Under the pieces are notes generated by a model, which saw only the letters and a list, made by a program, of their open reading frames with translations, had not been told where the DNA came from and did not search any database. The position numbers and the translations under genes are program-made. From the NCBI GenBank assembly GCA_964558655.1, contig CAZLEX010000012.1:1-45196 (forward strand): 45,196 bases of DNA, read 5' to 3'. The DNA comes from RGIG6353 sp964558655 (GTDB lineage: Bacteria > Bacillota > Clostridia > Oscillospirales > SIG627). This document shows, piece after piece, positions 9,106 through 17,278 of this stretch (its first letter is position 1; each line of letters begins with the position of its first letter).

Positions 9106-9135
9106 ATGTAGGAACGCATTAAAGCGTTCCTACAT
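9106..9135. repeat. Perfect 12-bp inverted repeat between the P-loop gene and prmA
   Basis: ATGTAGGAACGC (9106-9117) is followed by a 6-nt loop and its exact complement (9124-9135). It lies in the short gap between two co-directional minus-strand genes. There is no long T-run after it (TCTTGTT), so it could be a weak terminator, a processing site or an mRNA-stabilising hairpin for the upstream gene. Confidence 0.6.
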
Positions 9136-9152
9136 CAACTGCGGATAAAAAC

Positions 9153-9563
9153 TCAGATGAGGTACTTTGTAAGTGATTCCGGAAGGTCTTCAACCGCAAT
9201 CGAAGATGTCGTGACGCAACTGATCTCTCTTTGCGTTGTGAGCTTGTCCAACGCCTCAATGAACCAAACAAACTCGTCAATGTTGTTTGAACAGATTTTG
9301 AGCGAAGAGTCGATAAATATGTCTTTGATATCGTAATTTGCACCTATAATACCGCATATCATACCGTAAAGTTCTTTTGCGGATTCAATTCCGAACACAG
9401 CCGTATCTACAAGTCTTACTTGATGACGAACATCAAAAAGAAGTTTGTTACCTTTTTCAATACATACCACATTTCCGGGAGAAGTTTCGACAGCCTTGTT
9501 TGCCATTTCAACGAGATGTTTTGTCTTTCCGCTGCCTTTGAGTCCTATGATGAGTTTAACCAT
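9153..9563 (-). CDS. Small P-loop NTPase-like protein of unknown function
   Basis: A 136-aa protein starting MVKLIIGLKGSGKTKHL, so a Walker A motif (GLKGSGKT) occupies residues 7-14 at the very N-terminus. A candidate Walker B is the hydrophobic strand DIFIDSSL (~residue 80), which ends in an Asp. I chose the start at 9563 because of AAAGGCGG upstream and because earlier in-frame codons precede the natural P-loop N-terminus. The segment FIEALDKLTTQREISCVTT looks like a sensor-type strand region. No oligomerisation or DNA-binding domain is visible. It lies upstream of prmA, has its own promoter and a folded leader, and its function cannot be assigned. Confidence 0.75.
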   Translation of the reverse strand: MVKLIIGLKGSGKTKHLVEMANKAVETSPGNVVCIEKGNKLLFDVRHQVRLVDTAVFGIESAKELYGMICGIIGANYDIKDIFIDSSLKICSNNIDEFVWFIEALDKLTTQREISCVTTSSIAVEDLPESLTKYLI

Positions 9564-9617
9564 AATGTAAACCGCCTTTCTCTGGGTAAATTTCCGACAG
9601 TAGCCGGAGTTTGAGAC

Positions 9618-9641
9618 AAAGACGCACATTCATGCGTCTTT
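9618..9641. promoter_or_regulatory. Hairpin in the leader of the P-loop gene
   Basis: AAAGACGCA (9618-9626) and TGCGTCTTT (9633-9641) form a 9-bp stem with a 6-nt loop. It begins about 10 nt into the transcript expected from the promoter at 9659-9687. The remaining ~55 nt of leader is G/C-richer than the surroundings. No known riboswitch consensus was recognised. Confidence 0.5.
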
Positions 9642-9658
9642 CGCCTCTCACTACTTAT

Positions 9659-9687
9659 ATTTTACAGTAAAACACTCTAAAAAGCAA
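9659..9687 (-). promoter_or_regulatory. Promoter for the P-loop gene
   Basis: Minus strand TTGCTT (9682-9687), 17-bp spacer, TAAAAT (9659-9664). The -35 region reads TTGCTTTTTA, the same ten bases as at the promoter of the large protein at 12433. Confidence 0.65.
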
Positions 9688-9739
9688 TAGCGTTTATAAA
9701 TTTTTTTGTGTTTTTTTACCAAAAGTTTTGAAAATGTTC

Positions 9740-12433
9740 TTAATTGTTGATTTCCTTACCCGAAAATCCCGCAACAACTTTTACGCGGGCAGGTGCCGAA
9801 GTCGTGTTTTCGGTATTGAATTCGAGAGTAAAGTCGCCTTTGTCAACGGAGATTGAACCTTCAAAATCAATTTGCTCACGGCTCATATCCTGTCTGTGAA
9901 CGGAAGCGGTGTTAGTTTCGGGATCGTATTCGATGGCATCTCCTCCGGAAATCGTCGTCTTGAATACAATTGACTGAGAACCGCAGGTAATCGTCGGATT
10001 TTTAATCGGTGCACTTGAATGTTCGTAAGTCGTAACATCACCGATTTTTGCTCCTTTACATTCTCCGCAGGCATACACCGTTAAGGAGATTATATCCTCG
10101 TAATTCGGATAAACCCTGAAAGTACGGTAATCGGGGCCGTCTTTTTGGAGATGCTCAAACGGGAATTTCACACTGTCGTATTCACCGTTGTCAGTGTCAA
10201 CAAGTATATGTTCTTTCCAGCCGGTAAAATTGAGAGGAATAAAGTAATCGGAGTGACCGCCGGATTCTCCGCGACGGAAGCCGGAACGGAGCGAAATAAG
10301 CAGTGCATCGTCGTCTTTGCCTGTTCCTTTTACCATTACTTTCATTGCCATGCGGGAGGACATATCGAAACTTTCCATCTCACGCACTCTTTCCTGAAGC
10401 ATGATATCGGTGTTTTCGTCAAATTTCGCAAGAACACGAGGAGCGTTGGATTCGGTGGAATAGCGTGCTTCGATTCTAATGTAGGGAGACTGTTTTTCAA
10501 AGGGATTTTTACCTGAGTACTCATAGGAAGAATTCGGATCGAGCTTGGCACTTTCGTAGTGGCGTTCGAGGAATGCCCACTCGTTTTTGCCTTTTTCGAT
10601 TATCTTGAATTCATAAGGCGACGCGAGAACCTTTTTCTTCGTTTCTTCGGAGAAATAGTCGGATTTTCTCGGAATACTGTAATATCTGTTGTAATATCTT
10701 GAATTTTCTTCTAATTCGGGAAATTGTTCGAATAAATTAAGTTCAAAAGGATTGTATACTATTGTCATGTTGTGAACGACAGCCTGATATCCGAGATAGT
10801 CGATATCGTTCTTAAAAAGAGTTTTGCAAACAGTGTTTCTCAGAAGCATATTGTCGCAGTCCGTCAGGAAGAAATACCAGCCGAGCGTTGTAACGAAATT
10901 GTTTTCTTGATTTTCTAAATTTTTCTTAATATGTCTGTCGGTAAACTGTCTGAATCCCTGATGTACGGTATCCCATGCACCCGCTCTTCCTCTTGCGTTC
11001 CACATCTGAGGAGCTTCGCTTGAAAATTCGAATATCGGGTCTCTTACGCACTTGCTTGTAATTCTGTGAGTGAACATTTGGAACCAGTACCAGATATCTT
11101 CTTCGGGCACATGACGGTTCAAACCGTCGATTGCGTCCATGTATATCATGTCAAAACCGCCTTCGTTGTACGACTTTGCGGTAAGGTCTGCAATGTGGAA
11201 AAAGAGGGGAGAACCGACAATGGGCGAATACATATTGAAAAGGCCCAGCATATGCTTGATGACTGCACCCTTTTTATGCGGTGCGGCTTTTGTTCCGCCT
11301 TGAGCTCTTACAACTTGAACAAAGCCTTCGTCGCTTACTTTGTTTATCAAAATTATTTCTTCGTCGACAATGACGGAACAGCTGTTGTGTACGAAGAAAG
11401 ATTGAATGAGGTTGAAATCTGCGGCACTTTCTTCGGTGAAAATTTGTGTATCCGTCTCGGAAATATCTTTGGCAAGAGTGTATGTTTCGGCAGTTTCGAG
11501 GTCTTTCTGCCACTTCGGATTCGCAAGAATTTCTTCAGCTGTCTTATCAATGTAATAAGCGTAGGTGTGGAGACTTGTGATAAGACCTCTCTTTCTGAAT
11601 ATCGATCCCACTTCTTTTTCAAATTCGGCGGGAGTTCCGCTCGGTACGGTCATAAATCTGAAGTCACCCTGACGGAATGTGTTTACATAGCATTGAAGAA
11701 TGTCTATCTGATCGACGCCTACCGACAGGGCAAGGTCTGCCATCGCTTCGGCTTCTTCCTTGTGTGCGTGACGGGTAAGTATGTAGTCGCCGAAATTTTT
11801 CTTACAGTCGCGGGCAAATGCACCGGCATTTTTCGATACAATACCTACTTTGGGATCTATCTTAAGCGTAAGTTCTTTCAAAAGGTCAAGATGAACATCG
11901 AGAGATGAAAATACAACACCGAGCTTAGCACCCATTGTGCCTTCGGGGAATCTGGGGTATGTGTATGCAATTGTCTGTCTGTAATTTCCGAAACCGAAGT
12001 TTTTCGGATTTGTGTGAGCACTCATTCCGATTGCGTCGAGGCGGAAGGAATCCGGATCTTCGGAATAAGGTTCATTTGTTTCGAGATGTGCGAATACAAG
12101 TCCGCTGTAAGTTTTCGGAACGGAAGAAATAACTTCAAATGTGAAAAATTCGTCAAATACTTCTGATTTGATAAGTACATCGGTATCGTCGAAATGAGAA
12201 ATGAGAATACCGTCTTTTAATTCAAGAGATTTCGGAAGAATTTTTTCCGGATTGAATCTGTCTTTGTTGAAAAGATAAACGAATTCGCACGGTTCTTCTT
12301 CTTTTTTTACATCTTTCTGTGTCTTTTTGTTGATAAGGGACAGCAAAATACCGTTTTCTTTCGAAATAACGATTTCGGCATGCTTGTTTGAAAAGTGAAT
12401 TGTACAAGCTTTTTCAAAAATCTGAGTATCCAT
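9740..12433 (-). CDS. Large predicted TIM-barrel hydrolase-like protein, no signal peptide
   Basis: An 897-aa protein of no family I can name. It aligns along nearly its whole length with the C-terminal ~910 residues of the two giant SLH proteins at 29094-33557 and 33903-38357. Shared landmarks are TMGAKLGVVFSS (~170), FRQGDFRF, TSLHTYAYYI (~287), an inserted beta segment with VDEEIILI, GGFDMIYMDAIDGLNRH (~423) and RDPIFEFSSEAPQ. The strand-ending Asp in YMDAID and Glu in DPIFE are candidate catalytic acids, by analogy with TIM-barrel glycosidases. The last ~220 residues look like a beta-sandwich (LNFTGWKEHILVDTDN). There is no signal peptide and no SLH domain, so this copy should be cytoplasmic, unlike its paralogues. 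The start has GAGAGGAAAA upstream. Confidence 0.8.
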   Translation of the reverse strand: MDTQIFEKACTIHFSNKHAEIVISKENGILLSLINKKTQKDVKKEEEPCEFVYLFNKDRFNPEKILPKSLELKDGILISHFDDTDVLIKSEVFDEFFTFEVISSVPKTYSGLVFAHLETNEPYSEDPDSFRLDAIGMSAHTNPKNFGFGNYRQTIAYTYPRFPEGTMGAKLGVVFSSLDVHLDLLKELTLKIDPKVGIVSKNAGAFARDCKKNFGDYILTRHAHKEEAEAMADLALSVGVDQIDILQCYVNTFRQGDFRFMTVPSGTPAEFEKEVGSIFRKRGLITSLHTYAYYIDKTAEEILANPKWQKDLETAETYTLAKDISETDTQIFTEESAADFNLIQSFFVHNSCSVIVDEEIILINKVSDEGFVQVVRAQGGTKAAPHKKGAVIKHMLGLFNMYSPIVGSPLFFHIADLTAKSYNEGGFDMIYMDAIDGLNRHVPEEDIWYWFQMFTHRITSKCVRDPIFEFSSEAPQMWNARGRAGAWDTVHQGFRQFTDRHIKKNLENQENNFVTTLGWYFFLTDCDNMLLRNTVCKTLFKNDIDYLGYQAVVHNMTIVYNPFELNLFEQFPELEENSRYYNRYYSIPRKSDYFSEETKKKVLASPYEFKIIEKGKNEWAFLERHYESAKLDPNSSYEYSGKNPFEKQSPYIRIEARYSTESNAPRVLAKFDENTDIMLQERVREMESFDMSSRMAMKVMVKGTGKDDDALLISLRSGFRRGESGGHSDYFIPLNFTGWKEHILVDTDNGEYDSVKFPFEHLQKDGPDYRTFRVYPNYEDIISLTVYACGECKGAKIGDVTTYEHSSAPIKNPTITCGSQSIVFKTTISGGDAIEYDPETNTASVHRQDMSREQIDFEGSISVDKGDFTLEFNTENTTSAPARVKVVAGFSGKEINN

Positions 12434-12470
12434 AATTTTCCTCTCAATAAAAATTTTTTAGGGTATTTTC

Positions 12471-12499
12471 ATTATAAGTGAAAGTCGCTTAAAAAGCAA
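12471..12499 (-). promoter_or_regulatory. Promoter for the 897-aa hydrolase-like gene
   Basis: Minus strand TTGCTT (12494-12499), 17-bp spacer, perfect TATAAT (12471-12476). It lies in the 76-bp gap after the recombinase gene, so the large gene is independently transcribed. Confidence 0.75.
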
Positions 12500-12509
12500 T
12501 ACTTTTTCA

Positions 12510-13901
12510 TCAAAAAAAATAATGTATTTCAATTTTTTTAGGGAATATTACGATTTTTTCAATAAGGCTGTTTATAATTCTTTTTTGTTCGGCAACCGAT
12601 AGTGCGGGCCAAATCTCCGATAGATTCTCCGAACTTTCAAACAACTTGTTTTTTCTGTTTTCCGCTTCGATGTTCTTTTTTGCCTGTCTTATTTTTTCTT
12701 CGCAGTTTGAAATTTCCGTCCGTAAATCTTTTATCATATTCAGTGCGGTGTCGTCTCCGTCGGAATATATTTCATAAAGCCTTGAAAGTTTCTTTTTCAG
12801 TTTTTTTGACTTATCTTCCGCAATTTTCCGTTCGTCTGTTTTTTCATCTTTTCCGTTTTTCCTGAGCGTCATTGAAAACAAGTCGCAAATTACTTTTTCT
12901 TCGACTTCGTCTGCCCATACCCGTTCCGATTTACAATTCGGATCGTGTATAAGATACGGCTTTGAATTTTGCGTCGAATAACACACAAGTTTGTATCCTT
13001 TTTTACCCCATTTCTGATATCTCATTCTCGCCGTACACAGTCCGCAGAAAATAAGTCCGGATAAAAGATGTTTGCTCGTACTCGGAATACGGGCTCTTTT
13101 TCGCATTTCTTCTGCCGTCTTCAAGTATGTTTCTTCATCTATGAGCGGAGCATGAAGTCCGCTGTATTCTTCTCCCTTGTACGGAATGAGTCCTAAGTTT
13201 GTACGCCTTTTCAATACTTGCACAACAAGCCGTTCATATTTCAAATCCAGCATTTTTGCAATTGATGCGGGGGAATATCCTTCAAGATAGAGGGAGTATA
13301 TCTTTTTCACTTTATCGCTGTCTTCGTTTTTTACAAGAGTGCCCGTCACTCTGTCGTAGTCGTAGCCGAAAGGAATTTTCCCTCCGCCCATCCAGAGCCC
13401 GCTTTTCACCCTTTCTTTCATGCCCATTCTTGTTCGTATTTTGATTGTCTCTCTTTCCAATTGTGCGAACGCCGACATAATTCCCAACATTGCCCGTCCG
13501 ATAGGCGTTGATGTGTCCATGTTTTCGCTCAGGGAAACGAAATCGACACTTTTAGGATTGAAAATATCTTCGATTAAAAAGAGTGTGTCTTTTTGACTCC
13601 TTGACAGTCTGTCGAGTTTGTAAACCGCAACCGTTCCAATGCGGTTTTCTTCGATATCCTCCAAAAGCTTTTTTATTGCCGGGCGTTCAAGATTGCTTCC
13701 GCTGAAACCGGCATCAACATAAAAAACAAAATTTTTTATTTCACGGGATACGCACCAAGCCTCAAGAAGCTTTTTCTGAGCCTCTATCGAATATCCTTCT
13801 TCGGCTTGCATTTCGGTTGATACTCTCGCATAGAGTGCCGCATATTTTTCCGTTTTTATCACCTCTGTATAATTCTTGACACAAACAGCCGTTTTAAGCA
13901 T
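12510..13901 (-). CDS. Large serine recombinase (resolvase/invertase family)
   Basis: Site-specific DNA recombinase of the phage-integrase/mobile-element class, 463 aa. The N-terminal resolvase domain (~20-165) has the catalytic Ser in YARVSTEMQ and the conserved YKLDRLSRSQKDTL. A recombinase domain (~170-280) follows, then a zinc ribbon with paired cysteines (CGLC at ~290 and a later Cys pair) and a Lys/Glu-rich coiled coil (~370-440). All parts of a working enzyme are present. The start at 13901 has no good Shine-Dalgarno site, so translation initiation is the uncertain part. It lies downstream of terminase genes on the same strand. I could not identify attachment sites flanking the unit. 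Confidence 0.92.
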   Translation of the reverse strand: MLKTAVCVKNYTEVIKTEKYAALYARVSTEMQAEEGYSIEAQKKLLEAWCVSREIKNFVFYVDAGFSGSNLERPAIKKLLEDIEENRIGTVAVYKLDRLSRSQKDTLFLIEDIFNPKSVDFVSLSENMDTSTPIGRAMLGIMSAFAQLERETIKIRTRMGMKERVKSGLWMGGGKIPFGYDYDRVTGTLVKNEDSDKVKKIYSLYLEGYSPASIAKMLDLKYERLVVQVLKRRTNLGLIPYKGEEYSGLHAPLIDEETYLKTAEEMRKRARIPSTSKHLLSGLIFCGLCTARMRYQKWGKKGYKLVCYSTQNSKPYLIHDPNCKSERVWADEVEEKVICDLFSMTLRKNGKDEKTDERKIAEDKSKKLKKKLSRLYEIYSDGDDTALNMIKDLRTEISNCEEKIRQAKKNIEAENRKNKLFESSENLSEIWPALSVAEQKRIINSLIEKIVIFPKKIEIHYFF

Positions 13902-13904
13902 ATT
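13876..13904 (+). promoter_or_regulatory. Possible divergent promoter for the 36-aa gene
   Basis: On the plus strand a perfect TTGACA (13876-13881) is followed after 17 bp by CATATT (13899-13904), a 4/6 match to the -10. It lies over the start of the recombinase gene and ~40 bp before the small gene's ATG. Confidence 0.4.
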
Positions 13905-13944
13905 TTAAAAAAATCAGGTCAATACTTTCAACAGGAGGGATTAA

Positions 13945-14055
13945 ATGAAGGTAGAAAGATTTATAAACGGAAAAAAGGTCGGGAAAGAGGAAATATCAAA
14001 AATGAAAATTGATATTTCGGTTACCCGACCGGTTAAATTGAAAATCAAGAAGTGA
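13945..14055 (+). CDS. Small basic 36-aa protein, phage-unit associated
   Basis: A short plus-strand gene starting MKVERFINGKKVGKEEISKM and ending in KLKIKK. It is supported by an excellent ribosome binding site (ACAGGAGGGATTAA directly before the ATG). The product is strongly basic, with 12 Lys, and contains the pattern F-I-N-G-K that could form a short beta-turn. It is convergent with the large terminase gene and overlaps its last 11 nt. It occupies most of the gap between terminase and recombinase. I do not recognise a function. A role as a small DNA- or RNA-binding partner of the phage-like unit is only a guess. Confidence 0.6.
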   Translation: MKVERFINGKKVGKEEISKMKIDISVTRPVKLKIKK

Positions 14056-15433
14056 GAAAGTCCGCATAGGACTTTTCGCTTTTTCTGCCGTCCCAAAGCG
14101 ACAGGATATCAAAACTTTTGTCTTCCGGTAAAACTTTTTCCTGCCCGATAATGAAACTTGATGACATGAGTGCGTAACGCAATGCGTCGGGAGCGTGAGT
14201 AAGTTCGTGAGGAGAAGATGATACATCTTCGGAAATTTTGGAGTCGAAAATAAGTTTCGGAAGCGTTCGTATTAAATTAGTACACGATGAAAAGATTTGA
14301 AGAGTGGCATCTCCGTCCCGCTTTTCTTTCAGAAATTCCCTTATCATTCTCCAACCTGCGATTCTTTCGTTGTTTGCCGGAATTATTCCTTTAAGTCCGT
14401 TATTCGCAAGTATATCGAACCCTGTTTTGCCGCTGTCCTGCCGTCTTCCCGAGAGATCGGGACTGGCTATATAATATGCGATTTTTTCTCCGTTCGACAT
14501 TGCGAGAATTTTTTCGGCGGCACTGCTGAGTATTAAATTCGGCATATACAGTTCTCTGTAAACATAAATCTTTTTTCTCGAAGGCGGAAAAGCAAACCAT
14601 AGGCACGCCGTCATGTCAAGACCGTAGTCAAACGAGGCGAAGCGTGTCCAGTCTTCCGGAACGGTGAATGGGATGCAGGTATGTTTTTCTCTCGAAAATT
14701 CCGTGAAATACTGTCCCTCAAAAGCGTCCCAGTCTCCGTTAAGCATTGCACGCCGTCTTGATTCGGGCAGGTTTTTGAGCGTTTTTATGTATTCGGGATT
14801 TTCGCTCATAATGTATCGGTTGTCGAAAACAGTAGACGGAATAAAAATGTAGTCTTCGCTTTTTTCTTCTCCTCTGTACTCTCTGTCGATAAACAAACGC
14901 TTTACCCAGCCGTGACCGACACCGCCCGGATTGCAGGTGAAATACATTCTCGGAGAGAATCCCGAAGAATTTCCCGACAGTCTGTTCGATTCCGTAAGTG
15001 CCGTGTATTGAAGTTCGGTAAATTGCGTCGCTTCTTCCATACCGATAACTTCGTACGCCTGTCCCTGATATTGAAGAATATCGGATTCGTTTTGGCAATA
15101 ACCGAGTTTTATACGGCTTCTGTTTTTGAAAATAAATTCTTTTGTGGAATCTTTATAAAGTGCAATGCCTTTAAGTGCTTTCTGCAACGGTATTATGTGA
15201 TTTTCGCGAAGTTCGGGAAATGTTCTGCGTAAAAGTAAAATTTGTATACCGCTGTAATTAAGAGCCAAAAGAACGAGTTTTGTACGCATTGCCCAGCTTT
15301 TTCCGCCGCCTCTTGCACCGCCGTAAGCAATTCTCGGAGCACTTGCCGTGAAAAATTCCGCTTGCTTTGGGTAAGGGTGCACTTTTGATATGAAGTTCCG
15401 AAGTGCACGGTTTTTTTCGCCTATACCGTCCAT
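14045..15433 (-). CDS. Phage terminase large subunit
   Basis: DNA-packaging motor ATPase and nuclease, 462 aa, normal length for the family. Walker A is GGARGGGKS (residues ~38-46). The Walker B/catalytic region is AYEVIGMEEATQF. The C-terminal nuclease half (~240-440) retains candidate metal-binding acids in FASFDYGLDM, SPDLSGRRQD and HAPDALRYAL. The start is backed by GGAGG nine bases upstream and overlaps the small-subunit stop by 13 nt, the usual coupled layout. No portal, protease, capsid or tail genes follow; the next minus-strand gene is a recombinase. The gene looks intact, so this is either a recent remnant or a reused packaging module. Confidence 0.92.
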   Translation of the reverse strand: MDGIGEKNRALRNFISKVHPYPKQAEFFTASAPRIAYGGARGGGKSWAMRTKLVLLALNYSGIQILLLRRTFPELRENHIIPLQKALKGIALYKDSTKEFIFKNRSRIKLGYCQNESDILQYQGQAYEVIGMEEATQFTELQYTALTESNRLSGNSSGFSPRMYFTCNPGGVGHGWVKRLFIDREYRGEEKSEDYIFIPSTVFDNRYIMSENPEYIKTLKNLPESRRRAMLNGDWDAFEGQYFTEFSREKHTCIPFTVPEDWTRFASFDYGLDMTACLWFAFPPSRKKIYVYRELYMPNLILSSAAEKILAMSNGEKIAYYIASPDLSGRRQDSGKTGFDILANNGLKGIIPANNERIAGWRMIREFLKEKRDGDATLQIFSSCTNLIRTLPKLIFDSKISEDVSSSPHELTHAPDALRYALMSSSFIIGQEKVLPEDKSFDILSLWDGRKSEKSYADFLTS

Positions 15434-15837
15434 TTTTTTATATCCTCCGAAAACTCGTACTCTTCATATGTTCCGCTATCACCTCTGTCTTGCCAACGCT
15501 CGAAATTTACGGATAAAAAAAGCTTTACGCCCGAAAAAGATTCCTTTGAAAAAAGTTTTTCTTCGGCATATTCTTCGATTTTCATGACGGCTTTTTTTAT
15601 GAGCGTTTTCATTTCACAGTCCTGAAATTCGAAAAGTGCTTCACGACTGTCAAGACCGAGTGCGAGAGCAAGTCCCGTAAGCGTGTAGGGGACTGTTACT
15701 TTTTTTAGGGCAACGCCTTTTTCGTCAAAGATTATTTCGCCGTTCTTGTCTAAAACATTGCTTTCGTGAGATGAAAAATAGGCTTGAATCATTTTCTTCA
15801 TTTCTTTTGCGTTTTTGGGTACTTTCGGATTTTTCAT
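15421..15837 (-). CDS. Phage terminase small subunit
   Basis: A 138-aa protein that should recognise the packaging site and load the large subunit. The segment VPYTLTGLALALGLDSREAL is the typical N-terminal DNA-binding helix-turn-helix of this group. Charged helices follow (~75-115), as expected for the oligomerisation region, and the C-terminal tail is acidic. The start at 15837 is preferred over a GTG 12 nt upstream, because AAAGGAAG is well spaced for the ATG and touches the GTG. It lies immediately upstream of the large subunit with overlapping reading frames. Confidence 0.85.
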   Translation of the reverse strand: MKNPKVPKNAKEMKKMIQAYFSSHESNVLDKNGEIIFDEKGVALKKVTVPYTLTGLALALGLDSREALFEFQDCEMKTLIKKAVMKIEEYAEEKLFSKESFSGVKLFLSVNFERWQDRGDSGTYEEYEFSEDIKKWTV

Positions 15838-15883
15838 AAATAAAACCACTTCCTTTCGAAAATGATTTTAGCATACTGCCTTG

Positions 15884-15919
15884 ATGACATTAAATGACAT
15901 ATTTATGACGACATTAAAA
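15884..15919. repeat. Short direct repeats upstream of the terminase genes
   Basis: GATGACATTAAATGACAT is followed within 12 bp by ATGACGACATTAAA, giving repeated (T/C)GACATTAAA and TGACA units. They sit ahead of the small terminase gene. They could be an operator, a terminase-binding site or part of an attachment site; sequence alone does not decide. Confidence 0.4.
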
Positions 15920-15920
15920 T

Positions 15921-15953
15921 AAAAAAGCCGTGTAAAAATACACGGCTTTTTAT
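15921..15953 (-). terminator. Rho-independent terminator after pgi
   Basis: AAAAGCCGTGTA (15923-15934) pairs with TACACGGCTTTT (15939-15950) around a 4-nt loop. On the minus strand the stem is followed by TTTTTTATTTT. It closes the acpP-pgi operon and could also stop plus-strand transcription. Confidence 0.85.
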
Positions 15954-15966
15954 AAAACACCGAATT

Positions 15967-17268
15967 TTATTCGGGTTTTCCCAAAAGCTTAAACATATTT
16001 TTTTTGTATACTTCCACGCCCGGTTGATCAAAGGGATTGACACCGTTGAGATATCCCGATAAAGCACAGGCTTTCTCAAAGAAATAGACTAAATATCCAA
16101 AGTTTTCTTCGTCCATTTTGTCAAGTTCCAATACGATGTTCGGAACACCGCCCTCTACATGTGCGTCAAGAGTTCCTTTGAGAGCTTGTTTGTTTACATA
16201 ATGAAAATCTTTGTTTGCAAGGAAATTGAGATTATCAATATTTTCTTCATCATACGGAATACAAACTTCACTGTTCGATTTAATTACATCAATAACCGTT
16301 TCAAAAAGAATCCTTCTACCGTCTTGGAGATACTGTCCCATTGAATGAAGGTCGGTTGAATAGATAACAGACGCGGGGAATAATCCTTTTTTGTCTTTTC
16401 CTTCGCTCTCGCCGAACAGTTGCTTGAGCCATTCGTTAGTATACTGAAATGCCGGTTTGTAAGATACGAAAAGTTCTATTTCATAGCCTTTTCTCATGAG
16501 AAGCGTTCTTATAGCCGCATATTTGTACGCGTCGTTTTTGTCGATATCGCAGACGGAAAGGTCTTCTCTGGCTTTTTGAGCTCCCTGCATCATGGCTTTG
16601 ATATCACAGCCGGCAACCGCAATGGGAAGAAGTCCGACTGCCGACAAAACGCTGAAGCGTCCGCCTATATCGTCTGGTACAACGAAAGTTTCGTATCCCT
16701 TTTCGATTGCGAAATGTTTTAATTTGCCTGGTACATCTTTTTTATCCGTTGTTATGAAAATTCTTTTTGCGGCATCGGAGCCGTATTTCTTTTCGAGAAG
16801 CTCTCTGAATACTCTGAAAGCGGCGGCAGGTTCCGTAGTTGAACCCGATTTTGAAATAACATTTATGCATATGTCACGGTTTTCGCAAATTGACAAAAGT
16901 TCCCGCAGTGCATCGGGATCGATTGTATTGCCGGCAAAATAAACGGCGGGACCGTCTTTTTTTGTTGTGTTGTATAAATTACCTTTTGTGAATTCAATTG
17001 CCGCACGGGCTCCGAGATATGAACCTCCGATTCCGATTGCAACAAAGACATCGCAGGATTTGCGAATTTTCTCGGCGGTTTTTATAATTCTGTCAAATTC
17101 TTCTTTATCGTAGTTTACCGGCAAATCTATCCAGCCGGTAGGTTTTACGGAAGGCTCGCCTTTTTGCATGAGTGTTTCGTGAGCCGTCGATATCTGACTT
17201 TTGATTTGCTCGTATTCGTGTGCTTTTATGAAATTTTCAAGATATTTTGCGGAAAGTTTTACAGCCAT
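15967..17268 (-). CDS. pgi: Glucose-6-phosphate isomerase
   Basis: Interconverts glucose-6-phosphate and fructose-6-phosphate in the cytoplasm. The 433-aa form is the short bacterial type common in Firmicutes. The sugar-phosphate loop VISKSGSTTEPAAAFR, the early motif VAIGIGGSYLGARAA and the active-site segment GKDKKGLFPASVIYSTDLHS are all present. The last part carries the conserved NPFDQPGVEVYKKNM. A GAGGT site precedes the start at 17268. It is the last gene of an apparent operon with acpP, glutamine synthetase and an esterase, an unusual combination for pgi. Confidence 0.96.
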   Translation of the reverse strand: MAVKLSAKYLENFIKAHEYEQIKSQISTAHETLMQKGEPSVKPTGWIDLPVNYDKEEFDRIIKTAEKIRKSCDVFVAIGIGGSYLGARAAIEFTKGNLYNTTKKDGPAVYFAGNTIDPDALRELLSICENRDICINVISKSGSTTEPAAAFRVFRELLEKKYGSDAAKRIFITTDKKDVPGKLKHFAIEKGYETFVVPDDIGGRFSVLSAVGLLPIAVAGCDIKAMMQGAQKAREDLSVCDIDKNDAYKYAAIRTLLMRKGYEIELFVSYKPAFQYTNEWLKQLFGESEGKDKKGLFPASVIYSTDLHSMGQYLQDGRRILFETVIDVIKSNSEVCIPYDEENIDNLNFLANKDFHYVNKQALKGTLDAHVEGGVPNIVLELDKMDEENFGYLVYFFEKACALSGYLNGVNPFDQPGVEVYKKNMFKLLGKPE

Positions 17269-17278
17269 TGTATATACC

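Noticed and set aside
11066..11908. Long plus-strand open frame (280 codons) inside the 897-aa hydrolase-like gene
   Set aside because: It is antisense to a well-supported gene. It has no ribosome binding site and encodes a Cys/Phe/Val-rich product typical of a complementary-strand frame.
12434..15966. Attachment-site direct repeats flanking the phage-like unit
   Set aside because: I compared the gaps on both sides and found only short A/T-rich matches, not a convincing repeated core.
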